DNA from: Flavobacteriaceae bacterium CG_4_10_14_3_um_filter_33_47
Lineage (GTDB): Bacteria > Bacteroidota > Bacteroidia > Flavobacteriales > Flavobacteriaceae
Reading direction: 5' to 3'
DNA: 35,102 nucleotides
Assembly: GCA_002784145.1 (NCBI GenBank)
Contig: PFKE01000001.1
Span: 1 to 35,102, forward strand
The translations under genes were made by a program, and so were the position numbers. Positions 1 through 7,054 of the stretch are shown piece by piece (position 1 is the stretch's first letter; every line of letters starts with the position of its first letter). The notes beneath the pieces are model-generated. The model saw nothing but the letters and a program-made list of their open reading frames with translations. It made no database searches and had not been told where the DNA came from.

Positions 1-15
1 TCAAAACAAAAACCC

Positions 16-804
16 ATGAAAATAGTTATTATTTTATTAAGCCTTCTGTCTGTTAAAGATTGTAACAATCATAAGGATGCTAATCGAGTAGATACAATAG
101 TGCAAGATTCAAGCATAGTGTTAAATGGAGCTTATGTAATTAGCAAATTGCTTGATGACGATGTTACAGAATATAATCTAGGAATAACTTTCAATGCAGA
201 AGAACAAAAAGTTAATGGCTTTTCAGGTTGTAATCGTTTTTTTGGAACCTATTCATATCACGAAAACCATCTTACTTTTGGTGCTTTAGGCGCTACAAAA
301 ATGTTTTGTAATGACATAAAAAATAAGATTGAATCAACTCTGTTTGAAAACTTATCAAAGATAGACAGTATAAACTCCAAAGATTCCATTATTGAATTAC
401 TGAGTAACAAGCAAGTGGTTTTAACCATGACTAAAAAACAAGAGCAAGCAAGTGTGACCTTTGAATATTCAGCACTTTCCAGAGGTAGTTATACCCATAT
501 TTCAATAAACAAAAAAGAAGTTTCCGTAATCCTTAAACGAGACAGCAAACCTGTCATTCAGCCATGTAGCGAAACCAATTGGAACAACCTTCTTGAAGCC
601 CTAAAACTAGTTACTATTGAAAATTTAGAACATCTGGAAGCTCCTTCACAAAAACGATTGTATGATGGCGCAGCCATAGCTAATCTTACTATCATATATA
701 ATGGAACCGTTTACAAATCTGCTAGTTTTGATCATGGAAATCCGCCAAAAGAAATCCAACTTCTTGTTAAAGAAATCTTATCAGTTTCAGAAAACATTGA
801 TTAA
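16..804 (+). CDS. META-domain (HslJ-like) envelope protein
   Basis: A 262-residue protein with a hydrophobic N-terminus (MKIVIILLSLLS) that looks like a secretion signal. A Cys follows at residue 16 in the context SVKDC, which resembles a lipobox position but has Asp at -1, so lipidation is doubtful. Residues about 35-130 form a META/HslJ-like domain; the signature NGFSGCNRFFGTY and the later FGALGATKMFC, with paired cysteines, are clear. Residues about 150-258 form a second, less characterised domain with the segment LYDGAAIANLTI. META proteins are envelope proteins linked in other bacteria to heat-shock or antibiotic tolerance; the role here is unknown. It lies 40 bases upstream of sufE on the same strand and may belong to a suf operon. 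The reading frame is open upstream to the window edge, so a start outside the window cannot be excluded. Confidence 0.8.
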   Translation: MKIVIILLSLLSVKDCNNHKDANRVDTIVQDSSIVLNGAYVISKLLDDDVTEYNLGITFNAEEQKVNGFSGCNRFFGTYSYHENHLTFGALGATKMFCNDIKNKIESTLFENLSKIDSINSKDSIIELLSNKQVVLTMTKKQEQASVTFEYSALSRGSYTHISINKKEVSVILKRDSKPVIQPCSETNWNNLLEALKLVTIENLEHLEAPSQKRLYDGAAIANLTIIYNGTVYKSASFDHGNPPKEIQLLVKEILSVSENID

Positions 805-844
805 CATGTATACTTATTGTATTTTTGTATAAAATAAAAAAACT

Positions 845-1267
845 GTGAATATTAACGATATACAAGACGAAATTATTGATGAATTTTCCATGTTTGAAGA
901 TTGGGAAGAACGTTATCAATACATGATTGATTTAGGAAAGGATTTACCTTTAATTGACGAGCAATATAAGACCAACAGCAATATTATAAAAGGTTGCCAA
1001 AGTAAGGTTTGGGTTCATGCCGAACTAAAAGATGATAAAATCTACTTTACAGCCGATAGTGATGCCATTATTACCAAAGGCATTATTTCTATTTTAATCC
1101 GGGTTTTCTCAAATCAAAAACCTAAAGATATTATTGAAGCTGATACCGATTTTATTGAAAAAATAGGCTTAAAAGAACATTTATCTCCTACCAGAGCCAA
1201 TGGTTTGGTAAGTATGATAAAACAGTTAAAAATGTATGCTATAGCATACCAAACACAATTAAATTAA
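845..1267 (+). CDS. sufE: SufE-family cysteine desulfurase activator
   Basis: This 140-residue cytoplasmic protein has full SufE family length. SufE accepts persulfide sulfur from the desulfurase SufS and passes it to the SufBCD scaffold during Fe-S cluster assembly. The acceptor cysteine is visible as Cys51 in SNIIKGCQSKVWV, the position used by E. coli SufE. The start is GTG, read as MNINDIQDEI; no in-frame ATG gives a better N-terminus and no Shine-Dalgarno is visible, as is usual in Bacteroidota. It is followed after 2 bases by the SufT-like gene, so the two are surely co-transcribed. sufS and sufBCD would be expected upstream of the window. Confidence 0.93.
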   Translation: MNINDIQDEIIDEFSMFEDWEERYQYMIDLGKDLPLIDEQYKTNSNIIKGCQSKVWVHAELKDDKIYFTADSDAIITKGIISILIRVFSNQKPKDIIEADTDFIEKIGLKEHLSPTRANGLVSMIKQLKMYAIAYQTQLN

Positions 1268-1269
1268 TT

Positions 1270-1596
1270 ATGAGCGATACAAAAATAAATACCACAGAAT
1301 TAGGCGAAAAAATAGTAGGCGTTTTAAAAACCATTTACGATCCAGAAATTCCTGTTGACATTTATGAATTAGGATTAATTTATGACGTTTTTGTCAATGA
1401 AGACTATGATGTTAAAATATTAATGACCTTAACAACACCTAATTGTCCGGTTGCAGAAACCTTACCCCTAGAGGTTGAAGAAAAAATCAAGTCTCTAGAT
1501 GCTGTTAAAAGTGCCGAAGTTGAAATCACGTTTGATCCACCTTGGACCCATGATTTAATGAGTGAAGAAGCCAAATTAGAACTTGGTATGCTGTAA
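1270..1596 (+). CDS. SufT/MIP18-like (DUF59) Fe-S assembly protein
   Basis: A 108-residue DUF59 (MIP18) protein. The family includes SufT and PaaD-like proteins that help mature Fe-S proteins. Visible hallmarks are the YDPEIPVDIYELGLIY segment near residues 23-38, with the conserved DPE, and a TTPNCP motif carrying the conserved Cys59. The C-terminus has the DPPWTHDLMSEEA motif typical of the family. The start ATG lies 2 bases after the sufE stop. Position right behind sufE supports a role in Fe-S cluster biogenesis. Function beyond the family level is inferred. Confidence 0.9.
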   Translation: MSDTKINTTELGEKIVGVLKTIYDPEIPVDIYELGLIYDVFVNEDYDVKILMTLTTPNCPVAETLPLEVEEKIKSLDAVKSAEVEITFDPPWTHDLMSEEAKLELGML

Positions 1597-1653
1597 TTTA
1601 GTTTGCAGTATTCAGTTTACAACTAAATAACAAACAACTTAACAACTTTTTTT

Positions 1654-2166
1654 TTGAAAGACGACATCGTAAATCGCGTTGCAAACAGCAAACTGATAAC
1701 CATCAACCTTGAAGATTATTATCCTGAAGGAAAGCGTTTAGTTTTTGATATTAAAGACTGGCTTTTTGAAGGATTTGTATTGCGTGAAAAAGATTTTAGA
1801 GAAAGCATAAAACAACACCATTGGTCTCAATATCAAAACACTTATATATCCTTAATTTGTAGCAGCGATGCCATAATTCCTGCATGGGCCTACATTTTAA
1901 TAAGTATTCATTTAGAACCTTTTACCAAAAAAACGGTTATCGGAAATCTTGAGCTACTTGAAACAAGTATTTATCAAGATATTATAAATAAATTAGAGGT
2001 TTCAGAATTTGCCAATAAACCTATTATTATAAAAGGGTGTTCTAAAAAAGCCGTTCCGCAAAATGCCTATATTATGCTGGCTAATAAACTTAAACCCATT
2101 GCCCAATCTATTATGTATGGCGAAGCTTGTTCTTCGGTTCCTTTATATAAAAAGAAAACAAGTTAA
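1654..2166 (+). CDS. DUF2480 family protein
   Basis: A 170-residue protein of the DUF2480 family, nearly restricted to Bacteroidota and usually found next to suf genes; its biochemical role is unknown. The start is taken as TTG inside a run of nine T (1647-1655), giving MKDDIVNRVANSKL, which fits the conserved N-terminus of the family; no in-frame ATG lies nearby. Conserved-looking segments are VFDIKDWLFEGF, CSSDAIIPAWAYIL, IKGCSKKAVP and the C-terminal GEACSSVPLYKK. The three Cys-containing segments could bind a metal or cluster, which would fit the context, but this is inference. There is no signal peptide or membrane segment. Confidence 0.85.
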   Translation: MKDDIVNRVANSKLITINLEDYYPEGKRLVFDIKDWLFEGFVLREKDFRESIKQHHWSQYQNTYISLICSSDAIIPAWAYILISIHLEPFTKKTVIGNLELLETSIYQDIINKLEVSEFANKPIIIKGCSKKAVPQNAYIMLANKLKPIAQSIMYGEACSSVPLYKKKTS

Positions 2167-2230
2167 ATATCGTGTTACTTTTCATTAATGAATGTGTCTT
2201 ATCGTAAAACATAATCCCAAAATAATAAAT

Positions 2231-3160
2231 ATGAAGAATAAATTACTTTTCGTATTAGTATTCGTACTAAGTTTTTCATTCAGTTTCTCACAAACAAAAG
2301 AAGCATTAGAGGCTGAAAAAGCAAATAAAAACGACTCTATTTCTGCTATTCAAGCTAGAGTTAAAGCCATTCAAGACCAAATTGATGCCATTCCTGGCTG
2401 GAGAGTAGGCGCATTTGGAACCATAGGCGGAAGTTTATCAAACTTTAACAATTGGTATTCGCAAGGCAAACCCAACAATACATCAGGGAATATTGGTTTT
2501 ACCTTTAATGGGTACGCTAATTTAATTCAAGAAAAATTTTTCTGGAGAAATTCATTATCCACCAATTTAAATTGGGTAAAGTTAGATGATAAAGAAAACC
2601 CTAACGATGATGATAGTTTTAAACCAACAACCGATGTTTTTAATGTTTCCTCATTGTATGGAAGAAACATAACCAAAACGCTTGCTGTTTCTGGTTTAAT
2701 GGAATACAGAACAACCCTTTTAGACAACTTTAATGACCCCGGCTATTTAGATTTAGGGGTTGGAGCTACTTGGACACCAATAGAGAATTTAATTGTTGTC
2801 ATTCATCCTTTAAACTACAACTTTGTGTTTAGTAACGGCGACACTGTTTTTGAATCGTCTTTGGGTGCAAAAATAGTTGCTGACTATACAAGACAACTTG
2901 GTGCTATTAATTTTAAATCTAACTTATCGATGTTCCAAAGTTATAAGAGTTCAAATTTTTCAAACTGGACATGGACCAACTCATTTGGATATACTTTATG
3001 GAAAATGATTGGTGTTGGTTTTGACTTTGGATTGAGAAGCAATAAACAAGAAGCCTTAAATTATGCGATCAATACCCTTGCTGATACTAACGCTACTTTT
3101 GATAATGTTGACAACGACTTGCAAACGTATTATACTATTGGGTTGAGCTATAAGTTTTAA
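2231..3160 (+). CDS. DUF3078 outer-membrane-like protein
   Basis: From the ATG at 2231 the protein is 309 residues and starts with a clean signal peptide (KNKLLFVLVFVLSFSFSFSQ). An upstream ATG at 2192 would add 13 residues before this signal and is less likely. After a short charged, probably coiled segment (about residues 20-50) comes a DUF3078 domain with the pattern GWRVGAFGTIGGSLSNFNNW. The rest alternates polar and hydrophobic residues and ends in YTIGLSYKF, a C-terminal aromatic as in outer-membrane beta-barrels. Members are predicted outer-membrane proteins of unknown function. It ends at a strong bidirectional terminator shared with hflX. Confidence 0.82.
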   Translation: MKNKLLFVLVFVLSFSFSFSQTKEALEAEKANKNDSISAIQARVKAIQDQIDAIPGWRVGAFGTIGGSLSNFNNWYSQGKPNNTSGNIGFTFNGYANLIQEKFFWRNSLSTNLNWVKLDDKENPNDDDSFKPTTDVFNVSSLYGRNITKTLAVSGLMEYRTTLLDNFNDPGYLDLGVGATWTPIENLIVVIHPLNYNFVFSNGDTVFESSLGAKIVADYTRQLGAINFKSNLSMFQSYKSSNFSNWTWTNSFGYTLWKMIGVGFDFGLRSNKQEALNYAINTLADTNATFDNVDNDLQTYYTIGLSYKF

Positions 3161-3180
3161 ACCCATCTCCCTTTAATATA

Positions 3181-3218
3181 AAAAGAGAGCTTCTAATTAA
3201 ATTTAGAAGCTCTCTTTT
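3181..3218. terminator. Bidirectional terminator between DUF3078 gene and hflX
   Basis: A perfect 16-base-pair inverted repeat: 3181-3196 pairs with 3203-3218, with a 6-base loop. It begins with four A and ends with four T, so it can serve both the + strand DUF3078 gene and the convergent hflX on the - strand. Its right arm overlaps the hflX stop codon by two bases. Confidence 0.85.
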
Positions 3219-4431
3219 ATGCTTGATTCTCATCATAATCCGGGTACAGAAAATGGTTGTATGGAAAACGAGTGATGTGTATTTGTCTCACTTCTTCATA
3301 AACTCTTTTCTTGAAATCTTCTAAATTTTCCTTGTTGGTGGCCGAAATAAATAAGGCATTGTTGCCTATTTTGCTCATCCAGGTATTTTTCCATTCTTCT
3401 AAACTATAATGGATTTTAGTACGCTCGGTTTCTAAATCATCATCGCTTAAAGGTTCTGGTTTGTAGGCATCAATTTTATTGAAGACCATGATGGTAGGTT
3501 TATCGGCACTTTTTATTTCACCTAAAATTTTATGAACAGAATCAATATGTTCTTCAAAATTAGGGTGAGAAATATCGACCACATGAAGCAGTAAATCGGC
3601 CTCTCTAACTTCGTCCAAAGTGCTTTTAAAGCTTTCAACCAATTGTGTGGGCAATTTTCTAATAAATCCAACCGTATCAGATAATAAAAAAGGCAGGTTT
3701 TGAATAACCACTTTTCTTACGGTAGTATCGAGCGTAGCAAACAATTTATTTTCTGCAAAAACCTCACTTTTACTAATAACGTTCATTAAGGTTGATTTCC
3801 CTACGTTGGTATATCCAACCAAAGCAACTCGCACCATGGCACCTCTGTTGCCTCTTTGAACCGCCATTTGTTTGTCAATGGTTTTTATGCGCTCTTTTAA
3901 TAAGGCTATTTTATCTCGAACAATCCTACGGTCTGTTTCTATTTCTGTTTCTCCCGGTCCGCGCATTCCAATACCACCTTTTTGTCGCTCAAGATGCGTC
4001 CACATACCTCGCAATCTGGGCAACAAATATTCACATTGAGCCAATTCTACCTGAGTTCTTGCATAACTGGTTTGAGCACGCTGAGCAAAAATATCAAGGA
4101 TTAAATTGGTTCTGTCAAGTACTTTGCAATTAAGTATTTTACTGATGTTACGCTCTTGAGCCGAAGATAGTTCGTCATCAAAAATAGCAGTTCCTATGTT
4201 ATGCTCTTCAATGTATTGTCGCACATCTTCAATTTTTCCAGTTCCCATAAAGGTTTTGGGATTGGGCATTTCCATTTTTTGAGTAAACCGTTTTACTACA
4301 TCGCCTCCAGCCGTATACGTTAAAAACTCTAGTTCATCTAAATATTCTTTAGATTTTACTTCGTCTTGGTCTTTTGTAACAATTCCTATTAATACAGCTT
4401 TTTCTAAGCTAATATCTTTTGATTCTAACAT
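3217..4431 (-). CDS. hflX: Ribosome-associated GTPase HflX
   Basis: A 404-residue GTPase of the OBG-HflX class, which binds 50S subunits and splits stalled ribosomes in stress. Residues 1-195 are the HflX N-terminal domain, with the conserved glycine-rich segment GIGMRGPGETEIETDRR near residues 153-169 and a preceding coiled-coil region. The GTPase domain has the P-loop GYTNVGKS (206-213), the G3 motif DTVGFIRKLP and the G4 motif NKID. Length and motif order match a full functional HflX. It is transcribed alone, divergently from the EEP gene at 4507, with a -7-like box at 4448-4455. Confidence 0.96.
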   Translation of the reverse strand: MLESKDISLEKAVLIGIVTKDQDEVKSKEYLDELEFLTYTAGGDVVKRFTQKMEMPNPKTFMGTGKIEDVRQYIEEHNIGTAIFDDELSSAQERNISKILNCKVLDRTNLILDIFAQRAQTSYARTQVELAQCEYLLPRLRGMWTHLERQKGGIGMRGPGETEIETDRRIVRDKIALLKERIKTIDKQMAVQRGNRGAMVRVALVGYTNVGKSTLMNVISKSEVFAENKLFATLDTTVRKVVIQNLPFLLSDTVGFIRKLPTQLVESFKSTLDEVREADLLLHVVDISHPNFEEHIDSVHKILGEIKSADKPTIMVFNKIDAYKPEPLSDDDLETERTKIHYSLEEWKNTWMSKIGNNALFISATNKENLEDFKKRVYEEVRQIHITRFPYNHFLYPDYDENQA

Positions 4432-4447
4432 AACATTTAATATTGCA

Positions 4448-4455
4448 CAAAGTTA
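4448..4455 (-). promoter_or_regulatory. Putative hflX promoter -7 box
   Basis: On the - strand this reads TAACTTTG, an exact match to the Bacteroidota sigma-ABfr -7 consensus TAnnTTTG. It lies 16 bases before the hflX ATG, implying a very short leader. No TTG is present at the usual -33 spacing, so this is a partial match. Confidence 0.4.
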
Positions 4456-4506
4456 CATAATTGCAACCATTTTAATTTTTATATTTTTACTTCTATATTT
4501 TAATTT

Positions 4507-5481
4507 ATGAATGATTTGTTTGAAGATAATTTTTCTATACATTACAAACATACGATAGCCTTTTATAATCTTGAAAACTTGTTTGACATCCATGATGACC
4601 ATCAAACTAATGATAATGATTTATTGCCTACTTCGGTAAAAAAATGGACGTATAAACGGTATGAAAATAAACTTAGAAAGATTGGGTTTGCTATTTCCAG
4701 TATAGGTTTTAAAGAAACTGACAAACATCCGGCCATTATTGGTTTGGCTGAAGTAGAAAATGATGCTGTTTTAAAAGACCTTATAGCCTCCAAACATTTA
4801 AGCCATTGTAACTACCGCTTTGTTCATTTTGACTCTATGGATGAACGCGGTATAGACGTTGCCTTATTATACGATAGTACTTATTTTAGGGTCAGCTATT
4901 CTGAAACATTTTCTGTTGAATTAACCAATGACGAAGGGTTGCCAGATTACACCAGAGATATCTTGTTAGTAACCGGGTTTCTTGAAGAAGAAGAAATTCA
5001 TGTCATTGTTAACCACTGGTCTTCAAGGCGCGAAGGTGCCAATGAAACAGGATTTAAACGTTTAGCGGCATCTAATAAAGTCATTGAAGTAATTGAAACT
5101 TTAAAACTCAAGAATAAACATGCTAAAATTATTGTGATAGGTGATTTTAATGACGACCCCAATAATGACAGTATTCAGCGTTTAATTAAAAATCAAGATT
5201 TATTCAATCCCATGGAATCGTTACTTTCATTTTCAAGAGGATCCACTTCCCATGATTTTAAATGGAATTTATTTGATCAAATTATGTTTACCAAAAACTT
5301 TTTTGAAACAGAACCAAATACTTTTAGCTATTTAGAAGCTAATATTTTTGATGATGATTTTTTAAAACTGTTTAGTGGTAAATACAAAGGGAAGCCCTTT
5401 AGAACGTATGTGGGCAAAAAATACAAAGGCGGTTACAGCGACCATTTTCCTGTATATGCCATTTTTAAAAAGAATGATTAA
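4507..5481 (+). CDS. EEP-superfamily nuclease/phosphatase without signal peptide
   Basis: A 324-residue protein of the endonuclease/exonuclease/phosphatase (DNase I-like) superfamily, whose members hydrolyse phosphodiester or phosphomonoester bonds with divalent metal. The active-site pattern is intact: TIAFYNLENLFD (N21, E23), a catalytic Glu in LAEVEN (E82), RGIDVALLYD, VNHWSSR with His170, IGDFNDDP with D213 and N215, and SDHFPV with His313. The N-terminus MNDLFEDNFSIHYKH has no signal peptide, so it should act in the cytoplasm. It is a clear paralogue of the secreted enzyme at 9961-11016. It converges on the DUF5689 lipoprotein gene with a shared terminator. Substrate is unknown. Confidence 0.88.
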   Translation: MNDLFEDNFSIHYKHTIAFYNLENLFDIHDDHQTNDNDLLPTSVKKWTYKRYENKLRKIGFAISSIGFKETDKHPAIIGLAEVENDAVLKDLIASKHLSHCNYRFVHFDSMDERGIDVALLYDSTYFRVSYSETFSVELTNDEGLPDYTRDILLVTGFLEEEEIHVIVNHWSSRREGANETGFKRLAASNKVIEVIETLKLKNKHAKIIVIGDFNDDPNNDSIQRLIKNQDLFNPMESLLSFSRGSTSHDFKWNLFDQIMFTKNFFETEPNTFSYLEANIFDDDFLKLFSGKYKGKPFRTYVGKKYKGGYSDHFPVYAIFKKND

Positions 5482-5486
5482 AAAAC

Positions 5487-5512
5487 AAAACCCACCAATT
5501 AGGTGGGCTTTT
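5487..5512. terminator. Bidirectional terminator between EEP gene and lipoprotein gene
   Basis: The stem CCCACC (5491-5496) pairs with GGTGGG (5502-5507) across a 5-base loop. It is flanked by A-rich sequence on the left and CTTTT on the right. On the - strand it is followed by a T-rich tract, so it probably ends both convergent transcripts. Confidence 0.75.
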
Positions 5513-5533
5513 AGTTTAAAGTTTAAATTTTTA

Positions 5534-6979
5534 TTAATTAGAAACCAAGACTTTAAAATTATCAATTTCAAAGTTTCCATCAATTGTGTTTGCCGCATTA
5601 TCACCACCAATATATTTAAATGCAATGTAAGCTGTTCCAGAATAAGAGCTTAAACTTATAGCTCCAGAATCTACCCAGTTTTGAAAAAATTCTGAGTCAC
5701 TTACAATTATGCCTGGTAATGCTGTCCATGTTGAAGTTGTAATGGTTGCTGTATTACCATCCCAATCTGTAGATATTAAAAGTTCCAATTCGCTGCCATC
5801 GGAAAAACTGTTTGATGATTTAAAATTTATAAATTCTAAATCTTGTGCATCTAAATCTATTCCTGGAGATATCAACCATGCTATATTGCTAGGATTACCA
5901 GAGTTAAAAGCTCCCATAGACGCTATTTTGCTTCCTGAATTTCCAGAATCTGTTGTTGTTAAAACTCTCCAACTAAATCTACCAACTTCAGTATAATTTG
6001 TCCATCCATTACCACTTACATTAGCATTTGCAGTCATAGATTCAAAATCCTCTTCAAAAATGGGCGAAAAATCATTGATATCCAGAAGAGTACAACGGCT
6101 GTTGGTAAACGCTACATCATCTGTAGTATTAAGTGCTAAAAGCAATACGCTTCCAGTAAAATCTTTAGTGATAACCCCAGAAATAGAGCCATTATCGGAT
6201 GGTAATAATTCATTTTTAAAACTTGCAAAAGAACTTGTTTCTAAAATAAAACTACTGTAATCAAACCCGTCGCAAGATTGCAATGTTCTTTGTGTATCAA
6301 AATCTTGAATAGGATCAAAATAACGCAACCCTTCTAAATCATTCGCAAACTCTACATCCTCAAATTTTACAAAAAGTCCTATATGATCTTTAGTAATGTC
6401 TGAAAATGAAGCGGTTAGCGGCACCAACTCAAGGGTGTTTTCAGATCTGAACATGTTTGCTTTTATTTGGTTTAGAGTAAGCCGCAAAACCGTGGTGCCA
6501 AATTGGTCTGTTTCGGTACCTCCTCCAATAACAATAACTTCGCTGCCTACACGTTCTTCGCCAACGTATAAACCTTTTAATTTAATATAAACCTCACGGC
6601 CTTTATTAAATTGATTGTATGTTTCAACTTGATTTAGAGCTATTTTAATTCCCGCTGTTGGATTTTCTGGAGCATCTTGTAAATAGATTTCTTTAAAGAA
6701 ATTTCCTGTTTGATCTGATGAAGACACATACCCTTTTACCACGATATCGGTGTCTATAAATTCGGGCATATTGTCTTGATACATGCCTTTTAGCTCACTA
6801 ATGGAAACTTCGGAAAGTGTACCGGCTAGAATGTTTTCCAATATAGAAGTAAGGGCTTCGTTTTCTTCATTTCCTAAGGATTTAGGGATTGTAAAATCAT
6901 CGTCTTGTACACACGATGTAAATGAAAGACCGATCATTAAACTTAATGTTAATGCAAATGTTTTATAAATTTTACCCAT
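5534..6979 (-). CDS. DUF5689 / choice-of-anchor lipoprotein
   Basis: With the start at 6979 the protein is 481 residues and begins MGKIYKTFALTLSLMIGLS, followed by the lipobox FTSC with Cys23. It is therefore a lipoprotein, probably surface-exposed or at the outer membrane. An upstream ATG at 7042 would add 21 charged residues before the signal and is disfavoured. Residues about 30-280 match DUF5689, an OB-like domain with IDTDIVVKGYVSSSDQTGNFFKEI. Residues about 310-478 form a jelly-roll choice-of-anchor J-like module (FEEDFESM near its start, FEIDNFKVLVSN at the end). Such modules often bind ligands. It follows the TonB-dependent receptor on the same strand, a pairing like SusC with its surface lipoprotein partner, so joint substrate capture is the likely role. 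Confidence 0.85.
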   Translation of the reverse strand: MGKIYKTFALTLSLMIGLSFTSCVQDDDFTIPKSLGNEENEALTSILENILAGTLSEVSISELKGMYQDNMPEFIDTDIVVKGYVSSSDQTGNFFKEIYLQDAPENPTAGIKIALNQVETYNQFNKGREVYIKLKGLYVGEERVGSEVIVIGGGTETDQFGTTVLRLTLNQIKANMFRSENTLELVPLTASFSDITKDHIGLFVKFEDVEFANDLEGLRYFDPIQDFDTQRTLQSCDGFDYSSFILETSSFASFKNELLPSDNGSISGVITKDFTGSVLLLALNTTDDVAFTNSRCTLLDINDFSPIFEEDFESMTANANVSGNGWTNYTEVGRFSWRVLTTTDSGNSGSKIASMGAFNSGNPSNIAWLISPGIDLDAQDLEFINFKSSNSFSDGSELELLISTDWDGNTATITTSTWTALPGIIVSDSEFFQNWVDSGAISLSSYSGTAYIAFKYIGGDNAANTIDGNFEIDNFKVLVSN

Positions 6980-7054
6980 GGTATTGTTTTTTGAGTTTAT
7001 TACTGTTTTTCTTTTTATAGGTGATTCTATTATTTTTTTCATTTTGTGCTATTT

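Noticed and set aside
2192-2230. Upstream ATG giving a 13-residue extension of the DUF3078 protein
   Set aside because: The extension places polar residues before a clean signal peptide that begins at the ATG at 2231.
5709-5996. Open frame on the + strand opposite the lipoprotein gene, and similar antisense frames elsewhere
   Set aside because: They lie wholly inside well-supported genes, have no recognisable motifs and are expected by chance opposite AT-rich coding sequence.
6980-7042. Longer N-terminus of the DUF5689 lipoprotein
   Set aside because: The added 21 residues are charged and would precede an otherwise complete lipoprotein signal; the start at 6979 fits better.
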